DNA from: Gammaproteobacteria bacterium UBA7376
GTDB lineage: Bacteria; Pseudomonadota; Gammaproteobacteria; Pseudomonadales; Azotimanducaceae
Assembly: GCA_002470275.1 (NCBI GenBank)
Contig: DKNY01000015.1
Span: 1 to 36,137 of the forward strand
DNA length: 36,137 nt
Reading direction: 5' to 3'
Under the pieces are notes generated by a model that ran no database searches, was not told the DNA's origin, and saw only the letters and a program-made list of their open reading frames with translations. Positions 8,401 to 16,065 of this stretch are shown here, piece by piece. Position 1 is the stretch's first letter, and each line of letters begins with the position of its first letter. A program made the position numbers and the translations under genes.

Positions 8401-9337
8401 CGGCGCCCAGCAGACTTGGGCCAGGACGAGCTATCAAATGCAGCGGCTGCGAGATGATGCCCGCTGTGCGGATGAGGAGTTCGCAGGCATTCTCACATCA
8501 GCGGAGGAGAATCCTGGGTTGACGGCCGTGCTCAGCTTCGACCCCACCCAGGTGCCCGCTGTTATCACTAAACATACCCCCAGAGTCGCGATTCTGCGAG
8601 AACAGGGGGTTAATGGTCAGATCGAAATGGCAGCGGCCTTTGAGCGAGCGGGCTTTCACTGCGTAGACGTGCATATGTCAGATTTGACCGGCGGGCATCG
8701 CAGTTTGGATGAGTTTCAGGTGCTTGCCGCCTGTGGGGGCTTTTCCTACGGCGACGTCTTGGGGGCAGGGGGCGGCTGGGCGAAGAGTATTCTCTTCGAT
8801 GCACGACTAAGAGATCAGTTTGCGGCTTTCTTTGCCCAGGATAAATTGGTGCTGGGGGTGTGTAATGGCTGCCAAATGCTATCGGGCTTGAAAGAGTTGA
8901 TTCCCGGCGCCGAGGACTGGCCGCGCTTTGTGCGAAACCGAAGTGAGCAATTCGAGGGGCGCACGGTGATGGTCCGCGTCGAGGACAGTCAAAGTCCTTG
9001 GCTCGGTGGCATGTCGGGAAGCGTGCTGCCCGTGGCGATCGCCCATGGCGAGGGTCGAGCAGAATGTTCGGACGTCGGTCAGCTTGCCGCGCTTCAGGCT
9101 TCCATAGTGCTTCGCTACGTGGATGCCCGGGGAGAGGTGACACAAATCTACCCCGAAAACCCCAACGGGGCACCTGATGGGCTAGCTGGCCTGGTTGCTG
9201 CAGAGGGCAGAATCCTAAGCATGATGCCGCACCCAGAGCGGGTTTTTCGGTCGGTACAGAACGTTTATCAGGATCCTGATTGGGGAGAGGATGGGCCTTG
9301 GCTGCGCCTCTTTAGAAACGCCCGATCCGTCCTGTAG
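5471..9337 (+). CDS. purL: Phosphoribosylformylglycinamidine synthase PurL (single-chain)
   Basis: PurL converts FGAR, glutamine and ATP to FGAM, the fourth step of purine synthesis, in the cytoplasm. At 1288 residues it is the large proteobacterial form (about 1295 in E. coli). Domain order: a PurS-like N-terminal domain (about 1-150), a linker with the [17 protein letters not shown] signature (from about residue 213), two tandem AIRS-type ATP-binding/catalytic modules (about 220-980), and a C-terminal class-I glutamine amidotransferase (about 1035-1288). In the last, GVCNGCQML carries the nucleophile Cys1131 and [10 protein letters not shown] supplies the catalytic His and Glu. It starts at ATG 5471, 1 nt after tadA, so the two are likely cotranscribed. 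Its stop directly abuts the stop of the convergent Nudix gene. The identification is secure. Confidence 0.98.
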   Translation: MAEYRERESEASGSLLVLQGGPALSHFSLVRLRSSVPQVCYGEFVHVLKVSSALSPQELKRAQALLDYAPQVDQPPRRGQPVLTVLPRIGTISPWSSKASDIFVRCGLSKVVRVERGIRWFAQDEVPMASLKREALHDRMTEQCWEEPPFEALFQQRSPQPVKIIALGRHGEQALKAANLSLGLALSDEEIAYLLNAYKALGRDPTDAELMMFAQANSEHCRHKIFNARWEVDGEQDPTSLFAKIRNTHSQINGRGILSAYSDNAAVIEGPVVQRLMIDQHHFDYGYRTEAVPILMKVETHNHPTAIAPFAGAATGAGGEIRDEGAVGRGSKPKAGLTGFTTSHLELPELQQPWELGTGTPEHMATALQIMLEGPVGAASFNNEYGRPALGGYFRTFEYQGPEETDTGLTRGYHKPVMIAGGIGSVRPEHVHAAAFPERTALVVLGGPAMLIGLGGGAASSVASGSGSSDLDFASVQRGNPEMERRCQEVIDACCMRSENPILLIHDVGAGGLSNALPELINDAQRGGRIQLRNIISADSSMSPLELWCNEAQERYVLGVAPEDLAAFELICARERCPYAVVGYTDGSGQLLVEDTLHKNKPVEMPLEVLLGKPPKMLRAFQREPAVLPPLSLLDVDLQGAIQRVLEFPAVASKQFLITIGDRSITGMVASQPMIGPWQVPVADAAVTLSGFNTYAGEAFAMGERSPLALISPEASARMAVAESLTNLLGADIQGLDRVVLSANWMAAVGTNAEEQALYDAVTAVGMEMCPQLGIAIPVGKDSLSMRTRWVDGEKQKEVSSPLTLIVSSFVPVLDVRKTLTPCLRPASDTVLVLLHLGQQRLGGSALAQVYRQLGNDAPDVDDIATFKALLDWASKLRQAGTVMALHDRSDGGLLACLMEMAFAARRGIDIRVPQEWELLPGLFNEEIGVVLQMSATDASAMIDECDLPCTIVGCPRDDDRVVISHGDQEILALNRSGAQQTWARTSYQMQRLRDDARCADEEFAGILTSAEENPGLTAVLSFDPTQVPAVITKHTPRVAILREQGVNGQIEMAAAFERAGFHCVDVHMSDLTGGHRSLDEFQVLAACGGFSYGDVLGAGGGWAKSILFDARLRDQFAAFFAQDKLVLGVCNGCQMLSGLKELIPGAEDWPRFVRNRSEQFEGRTVMVRVEDSQSPWLGGMSGSVLPVAIAHGEGRAECSDVGQLAALQASIVLRYVDARGEVTQIYPENPNGAPDGLAGLVAAEGRILSMMPHPERVFRSVQNVYQDPDWGEDGPWLRLFRNARSVL

Positions 9338-9880
9338 CTAGCGCCGCTTTGGAAAGTTTATCTCAGCGTAGTGCACAGGAAATGCCGCTTCCTTTCGGTC
9401 TCTGAAGTAGTGCTCCAGGGTGTCGGTGACCACGGGAAAGGCCAACTTATCCCAGGGGATATCCGGTTCAGAAAACAGCGCAACCTCGAGGGACTCCTCG
9501 CCGCTACTGAATTCGGGCCGATCCAGGGGCCCTCTAAAGAAAACATAGACCTGAGAAATGTGAGGTAGGCTAAACACCGTATAGAGCTGTAGCTCGTTCA
9601 GCTTCGCATTGGCTTCTTCCTGGGTTTCTCGTCTCGCGCCGTCGACGATAGATTCGTGATTCTCAAGGTAACCAGCCGGTAGGGTCCAGTAGCCTTTTCG
9701 CGGCTCGATAGCGCGTCGGCAGAGGAGAACCCGGTCACCCCAGGTGGGTAGGGTGCCCGCAACCACCTTTGGGTTGCTGTAGTGAATGGTATTGCAGGCG
9801 CTGCAGACGGCACGCAGGCGCGTGTCGCCCTCGGGAATCATACTTTTGACTGTAGCGCCGCAGTGGCTGCAAAAATTCAT
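9338..9880 (-). CDS. Zinc-ribbon Nudix hydrolase
   Basis: This 180-residue hydrolase has an N-terminal zinc ribbon (FCSHCG then CSACNTIHYSNPK, residues 3-8 and about 27-39) followed by the Nudix domain. The Nudix box is GYLENHESIVDGARRETQEEA (Gx5Ex7REuxEExx), with the REtqEE glutamates that bind Mg2+. It resembles bacterial zinc-ribbon Nudix proteins near purine genes that cleave nucleotide-sugar or dinucleotide pyrophosphates; the substrate is not assigned. I start it at ATG 9880, because family members begin just before the first CxxC; a TTG at 9925 would add 15 unlikely residues. No Shine-Dalgarno sequence precedes the ATG, and a perfect TATAAT sits 6 nt upstream, suggesting a leaderless mRNA. 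Its stop codon abuts the purL stop with no gap. Confidence 0.85.
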   Translation of the reverse strand: MNFCSHCGATVKSMIPEGDTRLRAVCSACNTIHYSNPKVVAGTLPTWGDRVLLCRRAIEPRKGYWTLPAGYLENHESIVDGARRETQEEANAKLNELQLYTVFSLPHISQVYVFFRGPLDRPEFSSGEESLEVALFSEPDIPWDKLAFPVVTDTLEHYFRDRKEAAFPVHYAEINFPKRR

Positions 9881-9886
9881 CCGGAA

Positions 9887-9892
9887 ATTATA
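9887..9892 (-). promoter_or_regulatory. TATAAT -10 element of the Nudix gene, possibly giving a leaderless transcript
   Basis: The minus strand reads TATAAT, a perfect -10. Seven nt downstream is the A of the ATG at 9880. The matching -35 is poor (TGCCGC at 17-nt spacing). No other promoter is obvious for this gene. Confidence 0.45.
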
Positions 9893-9986
9893 GCTCGCCG
9901 AGAAGAGGAGCGGCACTAGAAACAACGTTGGTTAAACGTGGGCCGTTGATTACCATGCAGAAGCAGAAGGTGGAAAGGAGAGACAG

Positions 9987-10529
9987 ATGCTTTATCAGCT
10001 TGGGAATCTGGCGGTTGGCGTTGAGCCAGGCGCTTGGGTGGCAGACAGCGCCTCGGTGATCGGGAACGTTCGGCTTGAGGAGAACGCCAGCGTTTGGTTC
10101 AACGCGGTATTGCGTGGCGATAACGAACTGATCACGGTGGGCGAAGGTTCAAATGTTCAAGACGGTGCGGTGCTGCATACAGACCCCGGTTTCCCGCTCA
10201 CCATTGGCCCCCATGTCACGGTTGGGCACAAGGTGATGCTGCATGGCTGTGAAATTGGGGAGGGTTCGTTGATCGGGATTAACGCGGTCATTCTCAATGG
10301 CGCAAAGATAGGCAAAAATTGTTTAATCGGAGCTAATGCGCTGGTCACTGAAGGAAAGGAAATACCTGATAATTCGGTGGTGATGGGATCTCCTGGAAAA
10401 ATTGTAAGGACCCTAAGCACGGAGCAGGGCGACTCGATACGGCTCAGCGCGCACCATTACGTGGAAAATGCTCAGCACTTTCGAGAGGCGCTAACGCCCC
10501 AGCAGACGGAGCTATCCGGAGATGAATGA
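9987..10529 (+). CDS. Gamma-class carbonic anhydrase-like hexapeptide-repeat protein (YrdA family)
   Basis: This 180-residue left-handed beta-helix protein is built from hexapeptide repeats ([LIV]Gxxxx) from about residue 18 to 140, followed by a C-terminal helix, as in the trimeric gamma-carbonic anhydrase/YrdA/PaaY family. The three expected zinc ligands are present: His in VLHTD, then His in VGHKV and MLHGC. RGDN and QDGAVLH are typical family motifs. Many members lack measurable carbonic anhydrase activity, so the reaction is not certain. A strong GGAGAG ribosome binding site precedes ATG 9987. A weak promoter (TTGGTT 9928-9933, 17 nt, TACCAT 9951-9956) may lie upstream. The last 8 nt overlap purT, implying translational coupling. 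Confidence 0.88.
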   Translation: MLYQLGNLAVGVEPGAWVADSASVIGNVRLEENASVWFNAVLRGDNELITVGEGSNVQDGAVLHTDPGFPLTIGPHVTVGHKVMLHGCEIGEGSLIGINAVILNGAKIGKNCLIGANALVTEGKEIPDNSVVMGSPGKIVRTLSTEQGDSIRLSAHHYVENAQHFREALTPQQTELSGDE

Positions 10530-11733
10530 GCTGCACCAGCCCGGGCTGCCGGAGCACATCGGCACGGCGCTAACGCCCTCCGCGACCAAGGTGATGTTGC
10601 TGGGCAGTGGTGAGCTAGGAAAGGAGGTCATTATTGAGCTACAGCGGATGGGCGTTGAGGTCATTGCCGTAGATCGATATGAACACGCCCCGGGCATGCA
10701 TGTCGCGCATCGCAGCCACGTGATCAACATGCTTGACCCAGAGGCGCTCCGTTCGGTAATCCAGAGAGAGCAACCAGACATCGTAGTGCCTGAGATTGAA
10801 GCGATTGCAACCGAGGTGCTCGTGGAGCTGGAGGGCCAGGGTCAGCGCGTGGTGCCCACGGCCAGGGCAGCCCAACAGACGATGAATCGTGAGGGGATTC
10901 GGCTATTGGCGGCAGAAGATCTTGGCATTGCCACATCGGCCTATCTCTTTGCCGAGACCGAGGAAGCCTATCGAGCCGCAGTGGCAGCCATCGGCTTGCC
11001 CTGTGTTGTAAAGCCGGTAATGTCCAGTTCCGGTAAGGGGCAGTCAACGGTGCAGAAGCCCGAAGATATTGATCGAGCCTGGCAGGACGCTGTTCAAGGG
11101 GCTCGAGGCACTGCCGGAAAGGTCATTGTTGAAGCCTTCATCGACTTTGATTTTGAGATAACGCTCCTGACGGTTCAGAGCCGAGACGGGATCGCATTTT
11201 GTGAACCCATCGGCCATCGTCAGCAGGGCGGTGATTACCGGGAGTCCTGGCAGCCTCAGCCCATGTCGACACTGGCGCTGCAGCGGTGCAAGGATATTGC
11301 TGCAGCCGTTACTCAGGCCTTGGGCGGTTGGGGACTGTTCGGCGTGGAGTTCTTCATCAAGGGAGACGAGGTCTACTTCTCAGAGGTAAGCCCTCGCCCT
11401 CACGATACGGGTATGGTCACCCTGATCAGTCAAGATTTGAGCGAATTTGCCCTGCATGCTCGTGCGATTCTTGGTCTCCCTATTCCCACTATTCGTTTCC
11501 ATGGGCCGGCGGCATCCGCAGTGATTCTGGCTCAGGGGACCTCCTCGGCCCTCTCCTTTGGCGGGCTTGAGCAGGCCTTGCGGGAGACCGATACCCAGAT
11601 ACGGTTGTTCGGCAAGCCCAGTGTCGATGGAGCGCGCAGAGTTGGCGTGGCCTTGGCGCTGGCAGCAACACCCGAGGATGCACGCAGCAAGGCGATGCGG
11701 GTGTCTGATAAGGTGGCCATCCACTACCGGTGA
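10522..11733 (+). CDS. purT: Formate-dependent phosphoribosylglycinamide formyltransferase PurT (GAR transformylase 2)
   Basis: PurT uses formate and ATP to formylate GAR, a folate-independent alternative to PurN in step three of purine synthesis. It has 403 residues, against about 392 in E. coli. Domains: a preATP-grasp Rossmann-like N-terminus ([14 protein letters not shown], about residues 18-31), the ATP-grasp fold (about 115-310, with [13 protein letters not shown] as the flexible ATP loop and [23 protein letters not shown] carrying the Mg2+ ligands), and a C-terminal PurK-like domain. The start overlaps the carbonic anhydrase-like gene by 8 nt. It lies about 1.2 kb from purL, so two purine steps are nearby. 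The identification is secure. Confidence 0.97.
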   Translation: MNELHQPGLPEHIGTALTPSATKVMLLGSGELGKEVIIELQRMGVEVIAVDRYEHAPGMHVAHRSHVINMLDPEALRSVIQREQPDIVVPEIEAIATEVLVELEGQGQRVVPTARAAQQTMNREGIRLLAAEDLGIATSAYLFAETEEAYRAAVAAIGLPCVVKPVMSSSGKGQSTVQKPEDIDRAWQDAVQGARGTAGKVIVEAFIDFDFEITLLTVQSRDGIAFCEPIGHRQQGGDYRESWQPQPMSTLALQRCKDIAAAVTQALGGWGLFGVEFFIKGDEVYFSEVSPRPHDTGMVTLISQDLSEFALHARAILGLPIPTIRFHGPAASAVILAQGTSSALSFGGLEQALRETDTQIRLFGKPSVDGARRVGVALALAATPEDARSKAMRVSDKVAIHYR

Positions 11734-11770
11734 TTTGCGTTGGCAGGCGGACTTTGTGCGTAAGAAGGCC

Positions 11771-11798
11771 TTGCAAAATATTGTTCGAGTTTTATATT
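11771..11798 (+). promoter_or_regulatory. Candidate sigma-70 promoter of leuA
   Basis: TTGCAA (11771-11776, 4/6 to consensus) is followed after 16 nt by TATATT (11793-11798, 5/6). The predicted transcript starts near 11805, some 263 nt before leuA, leaving a long leader as expected for an attenuated biosynthetic gene. Confidence 0.5.
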
Positions 11799-11804
11799 GG
11801 CAGC

Positions 11805-11924
11805 ATGAACAGGTACATCAACCCAGATCACTTCGCTCGCTCTACCTCGGCTATCGCCAGGTCGGTCTGTGTGTCCCTCTGCCTGGTCTCTCTACTCGCT
11901 CTGCTGCCGGGTTTCCGGCGATAA
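11805..11924 (+). CDS. Candidate leucine-rich leader peptide of leuA (leuL-like)
   Basis: This is a 39-codon ORF, ATG 11805 to TAA 11922-11924, in the long leader before leuA. Its C-terminal part reads SLCLVSLLALLPGFRR: six Leu codons within ten, including the less used CTA, plus Val residues, the arrangement seen in Leu attenuator peptides. A shorter version could start at GTG 11871, with AGGT about 10 nt upstream. The long version starts at the predicted +1 and would be leaderless. The GCCGG/CCGGC hairpin overlaps its end. It is too short for routine gene callers. Translation and function are inferred, and I could not identify a classical terminator with a good T-run. Confidence 0.45.
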   Translation: MNRYINPDHFARSTSAIARSVCVSLCLVSLLALLPGFRR

Positions 11925-12015
11925 CATCACACCCCAGGGCTCGCCCACCCAGAAATTTTTACAACGGACGAAACCGACAGAGCCTGCACGGTCAGGTAGA
12001 CTTAGCGAATCGTCC
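11905..12015 (+). promoter_or_regulatory. Structured leuA leader RNA (candidate attenuator region)
   Basis: Several complementary segments are visible. A compact hairpin at 11905-11920 (GCCGG, loop GTTT, CCGGC, plus a G-U pair) overlaps the end of the leader ORF. A T-run at 11955-11960 follows a weak GGG/CCC stem. A longer-range pair, GGACGA (11966-11971) with TCGTCC (12010-12015), encloses smaller inverted repeats, including CCTG/CAGG. The set is compatible with alternative pause and antitermination folds. No covariation data are available to me. Confidence 0.35.
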
Positions 12016-12029
12016 AAACCTGTTTTGAA

Positions 12030-12053
12030 TAGGTAAGGCCACACGGCCACCTA
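12030..12053 (+). promoter_or_regulatory. Hairpin immediately upstream of the leuA ribosome binding site
   Basis: TAGGT (12030-12034) pairs with ACCTA (12049-12053) and GGCC (12037-12040) with GGCC (12045-12048), with a 2-nt AA bulge and an ACAC loop. The hairpin ends 14 nt before the leuA ATG, next to the purine-rich binding site. AGGT can alternatively pair with ACCT at 12018-12021, so it could switch. Confidence 0.4.
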
Positions 12054-12067
12054 AGAAGAGAGAGAAG

Positions 12068-13759
12068 ATGAGGAATCAAATACCGAGCGGACGCGCAAAG
12101 GGGAGCATGCCCTTTGAAAAATACACCGCCTTCAAACCCATCGATATTGAAGATAGGCAATGGCCTAGCAAGGTTCTTGACCAGGCTCCGCGCTGGTGCA
12201 GCGTGGATTTGCGGGATGGTAATCAGGCGCTCATTGACCCTATGACGGTGGAGGAAAAGCTCCAAATGTGGGAGCTGTTGCTGTCCATTGGCTTCGCTGA
12301 AATTGAGGTTGGTTTTCCCGCAGCATCACAACCCGACTTTGATTTTATTCGGCGGATTATTGAGGAGGATAGGATTCCTGATGGCGTCAGCGTTCAGATT
12401 CTGTGCCAGGCCAGGGAGGAGCTGATTCAACGCTCGGTGGAAGCACTGGAAGGCGCGAAGAGCGTGATCTTCCACCTCTATAACTCAACGTCAGAGCTAC
12501 AGCGACGCGTCGTCTTTGGAATGGATCGGCAGGGCATTATTGATCTGGCCGTATCAGGGACTGAGATCGTGAAGCAGGGGCTTGCTGGTTTCAGCGGTCA
12601 TGCAGCCTTTGAGTACTCGCCAGAAAGTTTTACCGGCACTGAGCTGGATTTCGCGGCGGAAATTTGTACGGCGGTGGCGGATACCTGGGGCGCGTCTGAA
12701 GAAGACCCCATGATCATTAATCTGCCCAGCACGGTGGAGATGTCCACGCCTAACATTTATGCGGATCAAATTGAGTGGTTTTGCCGGCACTTTGAGCGAC
12801 GCAAGCATGCCGTCATCAGCCTGCATACTCACAACGATCGTGGCACGGGCGTGGCTGCCACCGAACTCGGCTTGATGGCGGGTGCCCAGCGCGTGGAGGG
12901 CACGCTCTTCGGTAATGGAGAACGCACCGGTAATTGTGACCTGGTCACCATGGCTATGAATTTATTCAGCCAGGGCGTTGACCCGATGCTGGATTTGCGA
13001 GCCATGCCGGACATCCGTAAAACCGTGGAAGCGGTTAACAAGCTCGCGGTCCATGAGCGTCACCCCTACGCTGGCGACTTGGTGTTCACGGCTTTTTCTG
13101 GGTCCCACCAAGATGCGATTAAAAAGGGCATGGCGCAGGTGGACAGGAGTCATTGGGAGGTTCCGTATCTTCCTATCGACCCTGAAGATGTGGGTGGCTC
13201 CTATAAGGAAACCGTTCGCGTGAACAGTCAGTCAGGTAAGGGTGGTGTGGGCTTCTTGCTGGAAGAACACTTCGGACTCACCCTGCCACGAGACCTCCTG
13301 GTGGAATTCAGCGGCTGCGTGCAGCAGCTGACAGAAGAGCTCGATCGGGAAGTTAAGCCAGATGAAATTTACCAGGCGCTGCTCACAACCTACGCGGTGA
13401 ACGACGAACCTTACCAGCTCCTTAGCTACGACCTGTTGGCTGGAAAAGAGCAAGATCAACGCTGCATCGCGCGCGTCTGCGTAGCGGACAATACCTTGAC
13501 CATCGATGGCGAAGGGAGCGGCCCGCTGGAGGCCTTTGTTAACGCCATGGTCGAGACTCTGAACGAACCCTTGGTCATTGCCGGCTACCAGGAACAGTCC
13601 ATGGGGAGCGGCAGCGATGCACAGGCAATCTGCATCCTGTCTATTGAGGGAGATGACCAGGGTCGCTGCTTTGGGATTGGCCTCAGTCGCAACACCATGA
13701 CGGCCAGCCTGAACGCCATTATTTCGGCAATGAATCGGCGCTGGGCTGCGGATCGCTAG
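12068..13759 (+). CDS. leuA: 2-isopropylmalate synthase LeuA (type 2, about 560 aa)
   Basis: LeuA condenses acetyl-CoA with 2-ketoisovalerate, the committed step of leucine synthesis. The 563-residue protein belongs to the longer type-2 group also found in Pseudomonas and actinobacteria. The TIM-barrel catalytic domain carries DLRDGNQ (47-53; Arg49 and metal ligand Asp50) and LHTHNDRG (from Leu252; His253 and His255 bind metal), and GNGERTGNCDLV (about 281-292) completes the site. The C-terminal LeuA regulatory domain (about 430-563) binds leucine for feedback inhibition. It starts at ATG 12068 after a GAGAGAG-type binding site. A long structured leader with a leucine-rich ORF suggests attenuation. 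No leuB, leuC or leuD is adjacent. The 3' end overlaps the convergent corB gene by 41 nt. Confidence 0.97.
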   Translation: MRNQIPSGRAKGSMPFEKYTAFKPIDIEDRQWPSKVLDQAPRWCSVDLRDGNQALIDPMTVEEKLQMWELLLSIGFAEIEVGFPAASQPDFDFIRRIIEEDRIPDGVSVQILCQAREELIQRSVEALEGAKSVIFHLYNSTSELQRRVVFGMDRQGIIDLAVSGTEIVKQGLAGFSGHAAFEYSPESFTGTELDFAAEICTAVADTWGASEEDPMIINLPSTVEMSTPNIYADQIEWFCRHFERRKHAVISLHTHNDRGTGVAATELGLMAGAQRVEGTLFGNGERTGNCDLVTMAMNLFSQGVDPMLDLRAMPDIRKTVEAVNKLAVHERHPYAGDLVFTAFSGSHQDAIKKGMAQVDRSHWEVPYLPIDPEDVGGSYKETVRVNSQSGKGGVGFLLEEHFGLTLPRDLLVEFSGCVQQLTEELDREVKPDEIYQALLTTYAVNDEPYQLLSYDLLAGKEQDQRCIARVCVADNTLTIDGEGSGPLEAFVNAMVETLNEPLVIAGYQEQSMGSGSDAQAICILSIEGDDQGRCFGIGLSRNTMTASLNAIISAMNRRWAADR

Positions 13760-15056
13760 CGGAGAGCAGAGGCGCTTCCTCTGCTTCCTCCTGGGACGCC
13801 TGACCAATTTCTCTAATGGCCAGGGTCTTAATGATGTTGTCCTTGATCTGTAGGGTCTCGATCCTATAGGCGTCGATCTGAGTGCAGACATTGGACTCAG
13901 GAATCATCTCCAGCCGCTCCAGAACCAGTCCGTTTAAAGTTTTGGGGCCGTGAGTAGGTAACTCCCAGCGCAGTGCTCGGTTGATGTCTCGCAGGACCGC
14001 CATGCCGTCGATAACATAGGATCCGTCTTCCTGAGCCGATATCTCTGGCATGTTGGCTGCGTAATCACTGGTGAATTCCCCGACGATTTCTTCCAGGATG
14101 TCCTCAAGGGTAACGATCCCTTGGACGTCACCGTATTCATCTACCACCAGAGCGATCCGCTGCTTTTCCTTTTGGAAATTAAGTAGCTGTGTATGCAGAG
14201 GCGTGGCCTCGGGCACGTAATAGGGTTCTCGCGTTAGCTGCAGGATATCTGCCTTGGTGATTTCGTCAGAGTGCAATAGCCGGGAAAGCCGACGCAGGTG
14301 CAAGATGCCAATGACGTTGCCGAAATTTTCTTTATAGATAGGTAAGAGGGTATGTTGGCTGGCTGCCGCGATGTCTAGGATTTCTCCGAGGTCATCATCA
14401 ATATTGATTCCCACGACCTCACTTCTCGGCACCATGATGTCATCCACGGTGACGGACTCCAGATCGAGAATTCGCGCCAGCATGGTCTGGCGTTCGCCAA
14501 CGGCCGTGGCACCCTCAACGACAACGGTTTTCAGCTCATCCGTCGTCAGCTGGTCATCTTGCCGTTGTTGGCTGCCCAGCAGGGGGCGGACCAGAGCATT
14601 GCTGAATGTGTTCACGAAGAGCACCGCAGGATGCAGGACGCGGGCGATGGGCTGCAGCACGAAGACCGCTTTGAAGGCCCAGCTCTCGGTTCTCTCTGCC
14701 GCGAGGGTTTTGGGCGCAACCTCCGCGAAGATCAGAAAGATGAGGGTCAGAACCCAGGGCGCCAGCAGCACGCCAGTTTCGCCCAGCAGTAATATGCCAA
14801 TGACGGTGGCGATGGTGGCGGCAGTAAAATTGACTAGGTTGTTGCCCACCAAAATCACGCCAAGCAGTCGGTCCGGTCGTTGCAGCATCCTGCTGGCCAG
14901 CCGCGCCCCCCGATCCCCACGTTTGGCAAGATGCCTTAGACGGTATCGATTTAGGGCCATCATGGCGGTCTCGGTGCCGGAGAAAAAAGCAGAGACTAGG
15001 ACCAACACCAGGATGCTGGCGACGAGGTAAATGATGGGGACATCTTCAAGCGCCAT
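13719..15056 (-). CDS. corB: CorB/CNNM-type magnesium transport protein (HlyC/CorC family, DUF21-CBS-CorC_HlyC)
   Basis: This is a 445-residue inner-membrane protein. The N-terminal DUF21 transmembrane domain (about residues 1-180) includes SAFFSGTETAMMALNRYRL and IGNN-like VGNNLVNF segments. A CBS pair follows (about 200-330, with VDDIMVPRSEV and VVDEYGDVQGIVTLEDILEEIVG), then a C-terminal CorC_HlyC transporter-associated domain. The family takes part in Mg2+ homeostasis, and this is the E. coli YfjD/CorB type, which also lies near ypjD and ffh. I start at ATG 15056, since the upstream extension to 15116 lies within ypjD and is not family-like. It overlaps the ypjD stop by 11 nt, so ypjD-corB is an operon. 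No clear ribosome binding site is seen, consistent with coupling. Its end overlaps leuA by 41 nt. Confidence 0.92.
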   Translation of the reverse strand: MALEDVPIIYLVASILVLVLVSAFFSGTETAMMALNRYRLRHLAKRGDRGARLASRMLQRPDRLLGVILVGNNLVNFTAATIATVIGILLLGETGVLLAPWVLTLIFLIFAEVAPKTLAAERTESWAFKAVFVLQPIARVLHPAVLFVNTFSNALVRPLLGSQQRQDDQLTTDELKTVVVEGATAVGERQTMLARILDLESVTVDDIMVPRSEVVGINIDDDLGEILDIAAASQHTLLPIYKENFGNVIGILHLRRLSRLLHSDEITKADILQLTREPYYVPEATPLHTQLLNFQKEKQRIALVVDEYGDVQGIVTLEDILEEIVGEFTSDYAANMPEISAQEDGSYVIDGMAVLRDINRALRWELPTHGPKTLNGLVLERLEMIPESNVCTQIDAYRIETLQIKDNIIKTLAIREIGQASQEEAEEAPLLSASDPQPSADSLPK

Positions 15057-15888
15057 TAGACAGTAAATACTCCAGTACAAATTTGCTGCCCAGGTAACCC
15101 AGGAGCAAGAGCGCAAAGGCGGATAGGTTCCAGCGAACGGCAGTGATGCCCCGCCAGCCCAGCACGTAGTGGCCCACCAAGAAGCTCGCGTAAACCAGCC
15201 AAGAGAGGCCGGTAAGTAAGGTGTGGTGAGCCAGGCGCTGTTCCAGCATGTCGTCTAGAATAACGACGCCGCTGAGGATGGATAACGAGAGCAGGCCAAG
15301 CCCGCTCCAGATCATAAAGAGGTGGAGCGCTTCCATGGTTTCCAGCGGAGGAAGCACGATGAGCCGGCGAGTGCCCAGTTTTTTCAATGAGGATTCCCGG
15401 ACAGCAAGCAAAATAGAGTGTAGGGCTGCTGCCATCAAAATGGCGTATGCGCTGAGGGATAGCAGGATATGTAAGAAAAGCTGGCGGCTAAGCGGCAGCA
15501 GGTTTTCGGCTGTCGGTGACAGCAGATTGATGGCCAGCAGGTGCAAACCGCCGATGGGAAGGACGAGTAAAAACAAACTTGAAGTTGGAATACGAAGGCT
15601 GCTAACCGTGATCATCAGGGTCAGAATCAGACTGATAATATTGCTCACGTAGGGGAGGGAAAAGTAAACGCCCTCCGGTTTAACCATCAACAAAGTCGAT
15701 GCAAACCCGTGGCACAGTACCGCAGACAGCATGATGAGGGCTACGGAAGGACCAAGGAGCGTGCTCTGTACCTCAGCAGTGATCCCGAGTTGGCCCGAGC
15801 TGTGCTGCAAAGACCGCCAAAGGTGACCAAAGGCCAGGAGGTAGCCCAGGAGGGCCAGGGCAGACAGGGTGGGAACTACAGCAGGCAT
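15046..15888 (-). CDS. ypjD: YpjD/CcsA-like inner-membrane protein (cytochrome c assembly domain)
   Basis: This hydrophobic 280-residue protein has about eight predicted transmembrane helices and belongs to the CcsA/CcmC-like cytochrome c assembly family in its short YpjD branch. In E. coli the equivalent gene is next to corB and ffh and has been linked to magnesium efflux (CorE naming). Conserved histidines lie in YLLAFGHLWR, VLCHGFAS, ALHSILLAVRE and HHTLLTGLSWLVYASFLVGHYVLGWRG. Members of the superfamily use such residues to hold haem, but haem handling is not shown for YpjD. It starts at ATG 15888 with GGAG 8 nt upstream. It is divergent from the glutamate-synthase-like gene across 177 nt in which I see no other gene. 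The family call is good, the role uncertain. Confidence 0.88.
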   Translation of the reverse strand: MPAVVPTLSALALLGYLLAFGHLWRSLQHSSGQLGITAEVQSTLLGPSVALIMLSAVLCHGFASTLLMVKPEGVYFSLPYVSNIISLILTLMITVSSLRIPTSSLFLLVLPIGGLHLLAINLLSPTAENLLPLSRQLFLHILLSLSAYAILMAAALHSILLAVRESSLKKLGTRRLIVLPPLETMEALHLFMIWSGLGLLSLSILSGVVILDDMLEQRLAHHTLLTGLSWLVYASFLVGHYVLGWRGITAVRWNLSAFALLLLGYLGSKFVLEYLLSNGA

Positions 15889-16065
15889 TCACACTGCTCC
15901 AGGTTCGATGAGCTAATGATGATGTTATCTTTGAGCCACAAAAGGTGAGAGAAGTGTGGCACAACCTCAAGAAGTCGAAAAGAGCGCAGCGCAACGCATC
16001 TAAGGCGTTGAGCGCGATAACGTGTAGGGCAAGAGGGGCCTTCAAGCCAGCAGGGAGAGCTTAAA

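Noticed and set aside
8610..9173. 187-codon ORF antisense to purL
   Set aside because: It lies wholly inside the amidotransferase end of purL, is extremely rich in Pro, Arg and Ser, and has no recognisable domain. It is a frame shadow in GC-rich DNA.
13232..13891. 219-codon minus-strand ORF over the leuA 3' end and corB 3' end
   Set aside because: Overlaps two solid genes, low-complexity Arg-rich start, no family resemblance.
14371..15030. 219-codon plus-strand ORF opposite corB
   Set aside because: Ser/Arg/Thr-rich composition with no motif, exactly antisense to a well-recognised CorB gene.
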